In this document: positions 43,227 to 56,625 of the stretch, in pieces
Layout of the letters: each line of letters begins with the position of its first letter
Numbering within the stretch: position 1 is the stretch's first letter
Assembly: GCA_029204225.1 (NCBI GenBank)
Contig: CM055102.1
Location: 2,214,516 to 2,278,515, forward strand
Reading direction: 5' to 3'
Length of the DNA stretch: 64,000 nt
Origin: Diphasiastrum complanatum
Lineage: Eukaryota; Streptophyta; Lycopodiopsida; Lycopodiales; Lycopodiaceae
The notes under the pieces: generated by a model
What the model was told of the DNA's origin: nothing
Database searches by the model: none
The model's input: the letters and a program-made list of their open reading frames with translations, nothing else
Translations under genes and position numbers: made by a program

Positions 43227-44627
43227 CTAGGCAGCTGTGATGGGAATGGTAGGCCCAATGATCACAGACTGTCCTTGTATGGGAGCAGAGGCAAAGGAAG
43301 CATCAAAGGCGAGGGGAATGGGAAGTTCAGTGCGAACAGCAGCAGGGGGTGGAAGCGCAGCTGACAAGGTATGCCTAGTACAACATCGTGATGCAGAAGG
43401 TGAGTCAGCAATTACGATCTCGCTGCGTGGACGACGACGACTATGAGAACTTGAAGTCTGGTGAGATGACTCGGTTGGTGCTTCTTCGTAAACCGAAAGC
43501 ACAGAATCCAAGTGAAAGCGATGGTTTCTGTTTTCCAAGTGAGAAGCGGCTAAGAGGGACAATAGAGAGCCAATGGTGAATTGTTGCTTTGTATTGAACT
43601 TGCATAATCGGCTGCCATTTACTGGAGTATCAAATTGTTTTCCATCCAAGTGCTCAAGAATTACTACGCCATAGTTCAGGATTTCCTTCACTTTATACGG
43701 ACCTTCCCTAGTAAACTTCAACTTACCCTTGATCAGCTTGGTTTTGTACATCAATGCAAGATCTCCTGCTTTCAGATCTTTTTTATGCAATCGCCGATCG
43801 TGCCATGCCTTGCGGCGGGCTTTCTCTACTGCTAAGGCATGAACTGCCATCAATCGGGTTTCACATAATTTGTGCAATGCATCGTGGCGAAGTTGTAAAG
43901 ACTGATCATCATTTAATCGTTCCGTTGCTGCTATGCGTAAAGATGGGATTAAAAGTTCAATTGGCATAACAGCACCTTGACCATAAACCAGTTGAAAAGG
44001 TGTTTGATTTGTACTATTTTTGTAAGCAATTCTGAATGCCCATAATGCTGCATACAGTTTATGTTCCCAATCAGACTGACTCGCTTCAACTGTCTTTGTC
44101 ATAATGACGCAGAGAATCTTATTGGAAGATTCAGCTTGGCCATTCTCTCTGGGATAATAGGGAGTAGTAAATCTGTGTATAACAAAAAAATCTTTCAGTA
44201 AACACTTTATTGTTTGATTAACAAAGTGTGTACTCCGATCACTGACAATTTTGATCGGACATCCAAATCTGATTATAATGTTTTCATATAGAAACTTGGC
44301 TGTAGATTTCACATCAGCTACTTTGACAGCTTTGGCTTCAACCCACTTGGTCATATAATCAATTGCGACGATAATGTAGCAAGCCTGAGATCCTTGAACA
44401 GCGGGATGAATAGGACCAACATACTCCAGTCCCCATTTTTCAAATGGTGCTTGTGATAAAATCAGATGTAAGGGTTTATAATTCTGTCGAGTAGGCCGTC
44501 GTGCTCGCTGGTAGACATCACATGTCTGAATATAATTTTTTGTGTCCTTATGAAGCGTAGGCCACCAACAACCGGATTGCAAAAGTTTGCAAACAATAAT
44601 ATCTATAGAGAAGTGTCCTCCACCCAT
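43227..44627 (-). CDS. Integrase fused to extra-ORF segment in Tat-like G2
   Basis: An uninterrupted 466-codon frame. The integrase part runs from MGGGHFSIDIIVCKLLQSGC, with the zinc-domain end CDVYQRAR (Tyr replaces the second Cys), through the DDE core (WGLEYVGP region with VAIDYMTKWVEA, VSDRSTHF, YYPRENGQAESSNK) to GSRLCKF. Without a stop it continues as NTKQQFTIGSLLSLLAASHL, which in F lies about 220 residues into the extra ORF. A deletion has removed the spacer and the ORF start and joined the two in frame. The first visible His pair is partly outside because about 340 bp of the RNase H/integrase junction is also deleted. Confidence 0.85.
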   Translation of the reverse strand: MGGGHFSIDIIVCKLLQSGCWWPTLHKDTKNYIQTCDVYQRARRPTRQNYKPLHLILSQAPFEKWGLEYVGPIHPAVQGSQACYIIVAIDYMTKWVEAKAVKVADVKSTAKFLYENIIIRFGCPIKIVSDRSTHFVNQTIKCLLKDFFVIHRFTTPYYPRENGQAESSNKILCVIMTKTVEASQSDWEHKLYAALWAFRIAYKNSTNQTPFQLVYGQGAVMPIELLIPSLRIAATERLNDDQSLQLRHDALHKLCETRLMAVHALAVEKARRKAWHDRRLHKKDLKAGDLALMYKTKLIKGKLKFTREGPYKVKEILNYGVVILEHLDGKQFDTPVNGSRLCKFNTKQQFTIGSLLSLLAASHLENRNHRFHLDSVLSVYEEAPTESSHQTSSSHSRRRPRSEIVIADSPSASRCCTRHTLSAALPPPAAVRTELPIPLAFDASFASAPIQGQSVIIGPTIPITAA

Positions 44628-44639
44628 GCCATCATGTGA

Positions 44640-46711
44640 AACATGATTAGATCTGGTACTTCATGCAGTAAATCACATCTTTGTATTATTTACCAAGTAA
44701 AGTAACGGTTGATGAACCGTATAAAATGCAAAGTGCATTTCCATGAGATAGTGACGAAATTTCCGAACAGAAAAAATCATGGCTAGCGCTTCACGTTCTA
44801 TTGTTGAATAATTCTTCTCTGGATCTATAAGCTATCTACTTGCAAATCATATAGGATAATCCTTCTTATAGTCACCTGGCTGCGTCAAAACTGATCCAAT
44901 GGCGTATTTTGAGACGTCCGTATGAACATGAAACTCTAATGTCCAATCTAGAGAACGCAGTATTGGTGTTGAAGATAATGTTTTTTTTAACTTTTCAAAG
45001 GCTTCTAACGCCTCTACTGTCCAAATAGGAACAATAGTCAATTTGTATATAGGTTGTGCTAAATCTGCAAAGAAGATAATAAAGTTTCGATAGTAGTTCA
45101 CATGATCCATAAACACATAAACTCCTCGAATTGTTGCTGGTGGTGGCAATTCCACAATAACTTTGATCTTAGAATAATCGGTGGCAATACCATGTCTTGA
45201 TATCACATGTCCAAGCACCACTCCGTGAGGGACCCATATCTGGCATTTTTCTGGATTTAGAGAAATCTGATATTTGTGGCATCTTTCAAAAACTTTCTCC
45301 AATCAATCCAGGTGGTTTGTATATGTACTATGAACTCCCAAGTCGTCCAAGTAAATTTCAAGAAATTTTTGCAGATAATTTTTAAAGGCAAATTGTGTTA
45401 CTCTTTGGAATGAACTTGGTGCATTACAGAGTCCAAACGACATTACTTTGTAAGCATAGGTTTGTGGCGATCGGTAGGTGCAATCTTAACCTGGTTGTAA
45501 CCACTAAATCCATCCAGGAAACTATAAGCATCCGTTCCAGCAAGGCGATCCAAAATGCTTTTAGTAAAAGGCAACGATAAGTGATCCTTCCATGTCACTT
45601 TATTCAATGCTTTGAGATTCACACAGATTCGCAAATTCCCATTTTTCTTAGGGACAATGACAATCGGTGAAATCCATTTGGTATGCTCGATCTCATAAAT
45701 GATATCGACGTCAAGCAATCTTTGAAGTTCTTTCTTTATCAGATCTGCCACATCAGGATTACAGCGATAGAAATTTGTAACCTTTGGTACTGCATCAGAT
45801 ACTAAAGGTATGGTATGTTCAATGACTGATGTTGGAATACCCTTCAAATCTTGATAAGTCCATGCAAAACAATCTTGATAGTTAATAAGTAGCAAACGGA
45901 GTGCTTGATATTGTTTAGGAGTAAGTTGTGATCCCACTTGTACAATCTTTTCTAGTTCTCCTGGGTCTGCAAGATTCATTGGTTGCGTCGTAGCTGGGCC
46001 ATCGTAAACCTCTTTAGATTCCGGCATGTGTTCTTTAGGTTCACGATGTGCTTTAGGTAACATGATAACCACATCATGTTTAAAATGCTCTGGCATATCA
46101 TGCTGGACTACATTTGCTTGTTCTTTTTCGAAAGGACTTGTCTTGGATCTTCGTTTAGTCTTCTTAGCAAGAATCGATCGTGGAGGTGATGACTTCCGGG
46201 ATAATAAATCTTTCTTCTTAGGTGAAGACTTCCTAGACAATGATGTCTTGCTGGAGATCTGACTTGAAGAATCATTCTTGACTTTTCCTTTGTCTTTATC
46301 CAATAGAGGTGGCACTTCCTTTAAATCGATCTTTTGAGGGGGATTTTCCCATTTTAGGACCGTATTATAATGTTGCTTTGCTTGTTTCTTTGTCATCGAA
46401 CCTGTCATCCTATCTCCCTTCAATATAACTACTTTGGGCGATTTGATTGTTGATTCATCAAGAACATTACGCACTCCAAATCTGGTCGGATCCATATGAT
46501 GTAGAATCTGTTCATCCGTAAGTTTTGCATTGCCATCATAAGTTAAGACATGGCTCATTGGTATGAGATCATCCTCAATTGGATCTTGTATAGGTTCCAT
46601 TGATATCCAGGCTACATTCAGCACATTTAATGGAAACGTGATTGGCGTATTCAAAGTTCGATCTAACAAGGAAATCTCGCTCATCTCTGATTGAATATCT
46701 TGTTGACACAT
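44640..46711 (-). pseudogene. Linker, reverse transcriptase and RNase H of Tat-like G2
   Basis: Reading from 46711: linker with NVAWISMEPIQDPIEDDLIP and TDEQILHHMDP, a Ser/Lys-rich stretch, then RT: PMNLADPGELEKIVQVGSQL, IEHTIPLVSDAVPKV, SPIVIVPKKNGNLRICVN and FLDGFSGYNQVKIAPTDRHK. A deletion of about 25 bp near 45443 shifts the frame; RT continues with VMSFGLCNAPSSFQRV and an intact YLDDLGVH box. After a stop near 45301 come SRHGIATDYSKIKVIVELPP and RNase H (FHVHTDVSKYAIGSVLTQPG, KNYSTIEREALAMIFSVRKF). RNase H is cut near LYLVNN (about 44690), where about 340 bp are missing relative to F. Confidence 0.85.
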
Positions 46712-46750
46712 ATATCCTACTGTACAATCAATTGTTGCAAGAGCTTCATT

Positions 46751-47449
46751 TCAATTGACAGTATCCATTTGAGAATCGTAGTGAAATTCCAATTTTTTCT
46801 CTGGTCGATCACAAGTGTGATCCGTTGTTGATGAATCGTCATCCGCTTTTTGAACCATTGGCTTGATAGTCCAAGTCATAGGATCAATTTTAACTGCACG
46901 TTTACGATTTTCAAAAGTGATTTTGCCGGCACCCCAGTTATGAATTACTTGCGCAACTCGTAACCATGGACGTCCTAAGAGAACTCGGTAGACATTTGGT
47001 GCTTCTGGTAAGTCCATCACAACGAAAGTAATAACAAACTGTACTCATGCAATCCTGATAGGTATATCTTCCACCATTCCTCGTGGATGAACCGTTGTTT
47101 GATCAGCTAGCTTAATAGCAAAAGTAGCAGACTTAATTTTTGTAAGACCCCATTTTGTACATAGCTTTGTAAAAATTAGGTTAGCTCCTGAACCGCCGTC
47201 TATCACAACTGCTTCTTTAGAAAATTGTCTATGTTGTATTGACAGAGTGATATTCTTTTGTTCACTTTCCCAAGCTGCTCCAACATGTAGTACATCGTTA
47301 GATTCTTCAAATCCAGCACAAAAGAGCGGCTCTTGATGGTCTTCTGATTCTTCTTGAGGTAACTTTTGTGCTAAGACTTCTTTTGCTTTTGGCACCAACT
47401 TTAGGAGCTCTCCCAATGTAATATTGATCTTGCTAGACAAAACATTCAT
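46751..47449 (-). pseudogene. Protease of Tat-like G2
   Basis: Aspartic protease in the polyprotein. NVLSSKINITLGELLKLVPK opens the segment. LHVGAAWESEQKNITLSIQH and the active-site stretch VVIDGGSGANLIFTKL follow, then VYRVLLGRPWLRVAQVIHNW and FENRKRAVKIDPMTW. The DGGSG loop is intact, unlike G. A stop near 47044 splits it before the flap region, and another at 46751 ends the frame ahead of the linker. Confidence 0.8.
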
Positions 47450-49155
47450 GAGTATTCCATATGTGGTGCTTCCGGTTTCGTCATCTTGAAGGGTTCTTCA
47501 TGATGATGTAATTGATCATTCATATCCGTACGTAAATTTCTTGGAGGCTGCAATGGTGAAGACCGAACTTCAGCTGTTACTTTACAAGCCTCAAGTTCCT
47601 CTTCTTCTTGCAGATGCTTAATCCATTGTCTCATATCCTGATATCTTCATTTTTCTGTATTAAGATATGGATAAACTTCCAATGTTGTTGGTGTATCGTT
47701 CAATGGTATAGAATCAGCAGGTACTGAATCCACTACTGGTTCTTTTTGGTTTTGTGCTCTGGTGACCACCATCAAGGGTGCACTTGGTTTATTATGAGCT
47801 ATCGATCCTTGCTTGATTGTTATCAAATTTACAGGTGCTGTAGCTGGTGGTGGCTTCAATCTTATTGGACAGTCTTTATAGCAATGCCCATATCCATAGT
47901 CATGACAGAATGGTACAAATTTTTCTTTATTTGGGCATTCTGCAACTCTGTGATTTTCACCACATGCAAAGCATCCAAGTGGTGCTCTGGCCCAATTTCT
48001 CAAGGCTTGTTGTTGAGCGGCAGCATAAATGGCATACTGTTATGAAGATCCACCTTCTTGATCATTACCATAGCTCCATTGCTCAGCACTTCCGTAAGGT
48101 TCTAGTTCCATCAAATCGGCAGGAGGAGCGAAGTGCTTTGGTGGGGCAGGCAAGGCTAGACGCTCCGGGTATCCAAGAGTAGATTGTCGTAGTCTTGCTG
48201 CTGGATTGCCTCCATACTATGGATCTCGATATCCCATCTGGGCATACCATTGCTGAATCATCTGAGGGTTGAAGTTGCAAAAGGCAGTCTCATGGTCAGT
48301 TGAATTACATAGATGGCAAACACTGATTTCCATTCATTCTTTTAATTGAGGACACTCATTCACTGTGTGATTTCTTGTACGAATGGAACACTAGACATTT
48401 TCCCTGGTAGGAAAAGTCTTCGCAAACTTCTCCGGTTCCTTGTTCGCTTCTCTGTGGAAATTTTCCAATGCTTTGATTTTCTTATCAAATTGCAACTGCA
48501 ACGTTTCCATCTGTTTCTGCTGGGTCTTCCCAAGTTTCTCGAACTCATTGAGCATCATTTCTGTAGTAGCATTGGCATTCGTTGATGCAATAGTGGTGGA
48601 TGTCGTAGTAGTCTGCCTTGTTGTATAAGACAACATACTGACATTCGGCTCATCATCTGAATCTTCATCCTCCTCCTGAATTGCATCGTCCATCTCATTT
48701 TGCAAAAGTGCGTACTCATTATGGCGTTTCAGTTCACGTCTGATCCGTTTAGGTAGACCTGACAAAAACCACATAACCATGGCATATTCATTAATCAGCT
48801 CAGGCTCACATTCAGATCTAAGACGTTTCACCCTTTCGATGTAATCTCAAACCATTTCCCGCTTTCCCATTTTAATTTTACTTAAAAGTAGGAAAGGGTC
48901 TTCCATAAACTTCTGTGGTTTGAACCATGTGATAAGGGCTCGTTTGACAACCTCCCAATCTGTACATTCAGTTTCATCTTGGTTATAGTACCAATCCGCA
49001 CCATAGACCTCACAGGATTCAGCATAGATCTGAAGAAATCAAACTAGATCTGTTAATCCATTATATTTGGGTAGATCCAATTGGGGTGCTCTTCTAACAA
49101 TAATTGGATTGACCTCCTGTGGAGCACCTCCAGGAGCAGCTCCAGGGGCAGCCAT
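47446..49155 (-). pseudogene. gag of Tat-like G2 with zinc-knuckle array
   Basis: Starts MAAPGAAPGGAPQEVNPIIV at 49155. The capsid part holds WEVVKRALITWFKPQKFMED, PFLLLSKIKMGKREMV and MWFLSGLPKRIRRELKRHNE. A coiled stretch (EMMLNEFEKLGKTQQKQMET) follows, then a nucleocapsid region with CSIRTRNHTVNEC, CHLCNSTDHETAFC, CFACGENHRVAEC and CHDYGYGHCYKDC. The first and last knuckles have lost one Cys each (Arg, Tyr). Three of the four use a three-residue gap before His. Stops near 49040, 48848, 48392, 48330 and 48043 break the frame. The tail 47446-47634 contains MRQWIKHLQEEEELEACKVT, leading into protease. Confidence 0.82.
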
Positions 49156-50300
49156 TTAGATCAAATTGATAACGTAATTGGATATAGATTTTCCCAAAAA
49201 CTATCTCAGATTAGATCTGCTACACCCACTTTTCAAGAATCTAATTTTATATGATGAAAAACTACCCAAAATTCGATCAATCAATACTTCTCAAAAATAA
49301 TAAATCTCTCAGAGTCCAATTCAGAATATATCAGATCTGATCCAAATTTTGACAGAGACTTGATTTGGAAAATCAGAAACTAAAAATAGGACTGGCAAAG
49401 GTTCTCTGGACGAAGGTTGGCTTGGCGAAGGTTCAACAGTGCTATTTTGGGGAAAAAAAACTCTTTGAATACTTTTCTGGCAATTTCTTGAAAAATAACC
49501 TTCGCCGACTTCTCAGATGGAAGATCTGACACAAATAAAACTATGGACAACCGGACAAAGGTTTTTGAAACAAGAAAATATAGTTTTTGTGATCTAACGA
49601 GGGTAAAAATCAAGATTTTTTGTGATCTGATCAAAATAAATCTTTGTCGAACTCAAAAATAGTATTTTTATATAAATAGAATATTTGGAAACTCGGCGAA
49701 GGTTCTGGCAAAGGATCAAGAATAATACTTGTAATTTTGCAAAAAAGTGACTTTTTGGCAAAAATATGACATTATGAAAACTGATCCTCTGAAAACCTTT
49801 TTACTTTTGGTATTATTCTTCGTCGACCTGGCAGTAGATAGATCTGAATCACATCTAAGCACAGTGAATTGGGCGAAGGTTCTTTTTCTGTATATTTTAG
49901 GATTTTGATTAATTTTGGTGTTTTTTGGTGATTTTTCTGATGTTTCTGAAAATCTGCTGGGAATTAATCTTCAGACTGAAGGTTCTGTAAACAAAACTGA
50001 AGGTGTCTACAACTCAACAAAGGTTTCCTGAAAGAGGGTAAAAAGTTATGGGCTCTGATGATGCTTTTTGCCTCTTTTTGACCAATTCTGACAGATTTGA
50101 CCAATTTTTGTTATTTTCTCTGATATCTCAGATCCAAATGGATCTTAAGATTAGTGATCTGAATAGCTTTCCTTGTTTACTAATCAGATTAGATTTCAAA
50201 GAAGCACATCCACTTAAAATCTAGCAAAATCAATCCCAAACTATCCCTACAATGCAGTTTTTAACACTATTCATGCCACGACAAGATGTCTAATGCAAGC
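49156..50300 (-). other. Leader of Tat-like G2 with paired CTTCGCC motifs
   Basis: Noncoding, AT-rich. Like the F spacer it carries GGCGAAGGTT-type copies (near 49406, 49422, 49691, 49872) and the complementary AACCTTCGCC type (near 49498), plus variants such as CTTCGTCGACCTG near 49818. It lies in the same place as the CTCGCAGA/TGCGAGAG array of G. I find no PBS or LTR before the K fragment begins near 50330. Confidence 0.65.
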
Positions 50301-50329
50301 TAACCATCAGCCAAACATGCTGCAAACTG

Positions 50330-50600
50330 AAAAATTGGCGTAGTTCCAGCATCCGAATAAAATTATTCCACTACAGGGCTGGAGGCATTAGGCATGATCT
50401 ACTCAGTGAAAAAATTTAGGCATTATCTACTAGGATACCCTTTTGTTTTCCATGTAGACCATTATGCATTAAAGCATCTAGTAAATAAACCAAACCTTTT
50501 AGGAAGGATAGCTAGATGGGTTTTATTACTAGATGAATTCGATTATCAAGTAGAGTTAAGGGAAAGGACCACCAAAGTCCAGATTATATATCATGGCTTA
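50330..50600 (+). pseudogene. RNase H fragment of Tat/Athila-like gypsy K
   Basis: Contains GLEALGMIYSVKKFRHYLLG, VFHVDHYALKHLVNKPNLLG and RIARWVLLLDEFDYQVELRE, the C-terminal half of a gypsy RNase H. It is clearly different from G, G2 and F. It stops near 50600, where a segment of another part of the element begins. Confidence 0.75.
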
Positions 50601-50639
50601 AAACTAAAAATCAATATGACCAAGGTTCTCTACAACAGG

Positions 50640-50917
50640 AGAGACATGCCCGAAGTGCCCTCCAAAGCACAAATAAAGAGTTGAAAGATCGGCTGAGGAA
50701 CATCATAGCTGAGAAAGATATGGCCAAAGCTAATCAGAAGTAGGTGGAGGATTTTGTTCTTCAATTGCAAAGTTCTACAGACATGCTAAAGCAAGGCAAT
50801 ACAATATATAAAAAATAGACAGATGTTGGGCGCCTAGTGGGTCCCGCCACTAAAAATACAGTTGGCCAAGGCTTGCCAAGTGGGCCCACCACAGTACTAT
50901 ACAAGTAGAGTAACAAG
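50640..50917 (+). pseudogene. Tail of extra ORF of Tat-like K, copy 1
   Basis: A short coiled-coil stretch (STNKELKDRLRNIIAEKDMA) with stops, followed by VGPATKNTVGQGLPSGPTTV. The last 75 bp recur at 53546-53621, where the same protein ending follows a Gag sequence. This is the end of the internal region just before the LTR. Confidence 0.55.
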
Positions 50918-52526
<1,609 letters not shown>

Positions 52527-53545
52527 ATGACTACCAAGTTTGTGAGATTAGTTTCATTTCAGATGTTTCCTAATGAGATAGTTCAACAATACACCAGACG
52601 AATGTTTGATCTGGTAAAAGGTATTGATCTAATGAGCCCAGAGACCATAATGCAAAACTACTATATCGGATTACTCGACAAGATGAAATCTGGTATGAAG
52701 AAGTTTGCATCCTACACTTCATTGCCACAAATCTATCAAGATGCTGTCATTATGGAGAATCTTATCTTGAAGAAGAGAGTAGATCACTCATATCCAAACG
52801 CAGAAATATCAGATGGGGAATCAGAAAAGTCTGAAGAGTTCATGCTAGTCGAGCAGACAAGGGCAGAAGGCTATGAATCATTAGGGAGTGCAACAGAGTC
52901 AAACAGATCAAGTGCAATAGAAGACCAAAAACCTTGCACTTCAAGTTGTCAGCAAGATTATGCTTGCGCAATTCAATTTCTTGAGAAGGATGAATGTACA
53001 TACTACTTCGGTGGTCATCCAATTACAAGATGTCCAATCAAGAATCCGCACTTCTTACAAAGGCAAAATGCAGAGCAACAAGTTCGACGGCAAGATCCAG
53101 AGGTTCAAAGGTCACAAGCAGAATCAAGCCGACAAGGAGCTCACCAAAGGGATGGATGTCAGATTGATCCATCTAAATCGCGAGTTTCTTCAACAACCAG
53201 TGGCAAGGTGGAAGTATTGGTCATATCATCTTGCATGTCACCGAACTCAATGGAGGACCATAATAGCCTACCAGTCTATTTTGTGGAAGATCCTAAGAGG
53301 CATCTGTTACCAGTGTATGCCTATCAACTTAAAGGTGATGGCACACTGCACTCAGTAAGGTGCTATGGATGTGGAGGAAAACATCGTCGAGCCGAATGTC
53401 CACATCGAGGGGATCCATCAACATTTGAGCCCGGATGTTCACAATGCGGAGTTAACCATCCATGCCAATATTGTCCGATGTGCAATCCACAATTAGCTAG
53501 GAGGCATTTGGCTTATGTAGACCAACATGCACCTGTGGTGACCAT

Positions 53546-54235
<690 letters not shown>

Positions 54236-55620
54236 ACCCCATACTACAACCGACACTACAACAGAAGAAGCCATCTTGTGGCGAATTAGCATCAAAGTCA
54301 CACTTGGAGCTTGTGTTTCCCATGGGAAGTATAGAATCGATCCAGTCGCTTGGAAGGATGTTCAACAAAACATTATTAAATCCTTCTAGTTGCAGTATTC
54401 AATCACAAATGGCCGAATATGAGAAGTTGAAAGATGAACTAGAGGAGGCCAAGTATAATGCAAGCCAGGTTCAGATTCCTACTAAAGCACTAGTTTGGAG
54501 CCAGGATCAGTCCACACAAACTGATACACCAGTTGTAGTCACATGAGAAAAGTCAATTCAAGCCGATACAATTTTCAGACAAATAAAGTGACATGAGTCT
54601 ACACAGACTGATACTAATGTTGCCGAAAAGCCCACACCAACTGCCGAAGCTGCATCAGAAATACCATCGATTGTTGTAGTAGTTCCAATTGCAGCTACTC
54701 CATAGCAGAGTGAAGATACACCAAGTGACAACACTAAAAAGAAGAACAAGGTAGTCTACTCGCTTCTAAGGTCAGAATTTTAGACATTTTAGGAACAATT
54801 AACCAGTTTTTTGACCTCCTTTATGTAGTCCATAACTCCAATGGAGAATGGATTATTTATTTTTACCAAGATTTTTTGGTTATATCAAAGAGCAATGGAA
54901 AAGTCCCTGGACTTTCGCCAATCTAAATTTTTTTTGGGCCAAACTAACAACACACCAAAAAGGTATTTTGATGTTAGCCATTGTTCAAAATAAGTTAAAT
55001 GTACAAACTAATTACATTCATGTGGTTACAGGATGTCTGTATATTTACATTCTTGAATATCTAAGGACATTTGAAAATAATGTTTTCCCTACTCTGGATG
55101 AGTATGTGGATAAACTCGAGACAATAAATATTTTTGATGTTCAAGGAATTGTTCCTAGTTCCATAGCCATTTCTCCCAAATTTTCAAGCCAACTTTTTTC
55201 CCTGATTTGTGGACAATCTACATAGATTGGGAAGCTAACTATTCTCAATATTTGAAAGAAGTAAAACAAAACAATTTACTTCGATCCATAAATCCAAGTA
55301 CCAAACCATATTAAACATACAACAATGTGAATAATTCTTCTCTCATTTTCTATGCACTCCTATCTACCCAGCAGTTGTACATAAAAGAAAAATCTCCAAA
55401 ATATTCATATGCAGCCCTATCCCTAATTGTTCCTTCTACTAAGATGTCTGAAATCCTGACTGAGGATAGTTGGTGTGATCATCTTGTGAACAATACTCTG
55501 ATTGATAACCCACTTGGACCATTGGGAAATCGAAGAATGGGCGGTAATCCCAATTTGTCATTTCAAGAAGGCTACATGCAGAGGAACAACTCCTTTGGTC
55601 GTCGCTTGTGGACTGCAGAA
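54236..55620 (+). pseudogene. Extra-ORF-like coding remnant of Tat-like K
   Basis: Starts within an open frame to 54546 with a helical stretch (MAEYEKLKDELEEAKYNASQ) and a repeated STQTDTPV / STQTDTNV theme after stops. A second open frame (54848-55225) reads GYIKEQWKSPWTFANLNFFW, GILMLAIVQNKLNVQTNYIH and VVTGCLYIYILEYLRTFENN. A further one (to about 55630) holds DLWTIYIDWEANYSQYLKEV and YAALSLIVPSTKMSEILTED. The layout (coiled coil, low-complexity linker, conserved C-terminal module) mirrors the extra ORF of G2 and G3, though I cannot align residues confidently. Several stops and shifts; function unknown. Confidence 0.5.
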
Positions 55621-55800
55621 GTTGACTTGCGGTTCCCCATGAGCACCTTCATCTGTTTGTTCAAAGTTGTGGTTTGTGGTTTATTGCGATATGCGGTCTG
55701 CTATCAGCAGACTTTGTCGTCGTTACCATTCGTATATGTTGTGATGCAGTTGTGGTGGCGATGGATTGCGGTTTGCGGTTCATAAGCTAACAATGCTTTG
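55621..55800. other. G/T-rich junction segment
   Basis: About 180 bp rich in TGTGGT and TGCGGT repeats (for example TGCGGTTTGCGGTTCATAAG near 55767), unlike the AT-rich neighbours. I see no coding or LTR signal. It lies between the K extra ORF and copia C2. Confidence 0.4.
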
Positions 55801-55965
55801 TGGGGCAAAACCTTAAGTTTCTTCAAAAGTTCCAAGTGAACCTTCAACACTTGCCTCCGACATGACAATTTGAGCGTCTGGCTCAAGCATGCACGACAAC
55901 GAGTCAAAAGAAGATGTTTCTCATACTCAACAATGACAAATCCAAGAAATGGATCATCAGCTGAC

Positions 55966-55970
55966 ACCAC
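55966..55970 (+). other. Left target-site duplication of B
   Basis: ACCAC, repeated at 62405-62409 on the other side of element B. One copy belongs to C2. Confidence 0.93.
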
Positions 55971-56625
55971 TGTGAAAAATACAGATCCTAAGTGGATCTA
56001 AACTCCAAGATCATTGGCTTGAATGCTTGCACTCCAAACTACATAAGCTAGGAATTGGCAACACATTCTATGCTACCTAGAATGCAAAGAACTTGATCAA
56101 AAAGCATTTATCACAAATGGAAACTTCCATAAACATCAAGTGTGGCCCAAAATAGCATTATACAGTCCATAATACATCAGCCTATCACTTTTGGAAAGCA
56201 CCTAAGATCATACACAATAGCTTGAAGACAATACACACAACAATGCTCTCAATGGAGGAAGAAACAATGACAATGATCTATTGATCTCAATGAAGCATAC
56301 AAAAGGTTTCTCCAACCTGTTCTCCACGACTTCCCTACTATTTATGGATGAGGAAGATGACTCTCTCTCCTCTCTCTAGAAGGTACTTGACCCTAGATAT
56401 TCCCTATATAGGAAAAATAGCTAAAAATGGCTTATATGACCAAAATACATCAAAATGGTCTCATTTTGAAGGGTATGAAGTTTGACACTTCATCATACTG
56501 AAAAAATACAGTAAATAAAAACATTGTGGCCTGGTTCACACGTGTGAAACTCCAGAACCAAAACTATTTACAATTTTAGCCAATTTAGGCCTCAAACTAG
56601 CTAGGAAATGTTGACAATTTTCACA
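55971..56625 (-). repeat. 3' LTR of B with polypurine tract
   Basis: 655 bp. The minus-strand purine tract GAAGAGGGAG (56635-56626) precedes TGTGAAAATTGTCAAC at 56625. It ends TATTTTTCACA at 55971. Confidence 0.95.
56535..56548. promoter_or_regulatory. G-box palindrome in 3' LTR of B
   Basis: TTCACACGTGTGAA upstream (minus-strand sense) of the TATA-like CTATATAGGG, same place as in A. Confidence 0.6.

Larger units (their letters stand above)
40637..50300 (-). mobile_element. Tat-like Ty3/gypsy element G2 (minus)
   Basis: On the minus strand: leader (50300 to 49156), gag, protease, RT/RNase H, integrase fused to the extra ORF, polypurine tract and 3' LTR (41345 to 40637). It is a sister of G, closer to F, and better preserved: the integrase DDE residues and the RT YLDD box survive. 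Its 3' LTR interrupts the extra ORF of F. The 5' LTR is missing; leader sequence fades near 50300, where another Tat fragment (K) begins. Confidence 0.87.

Noticed and set aside
43227-43260. Envelope-like glycoprotein in the Tat extra ORFs
   Set aside because: No signal peptide, transmembrane anchor or Cys-rich ectodomain is visible; the content is coiled coil and low complexity.
55704-55970. Minus-strand open frame of about 88 codons
   Set aside because: It crosses the G/T-rich junction and C2 linker, has no conserved motif, and C2 is clearly coded on the plus strand.
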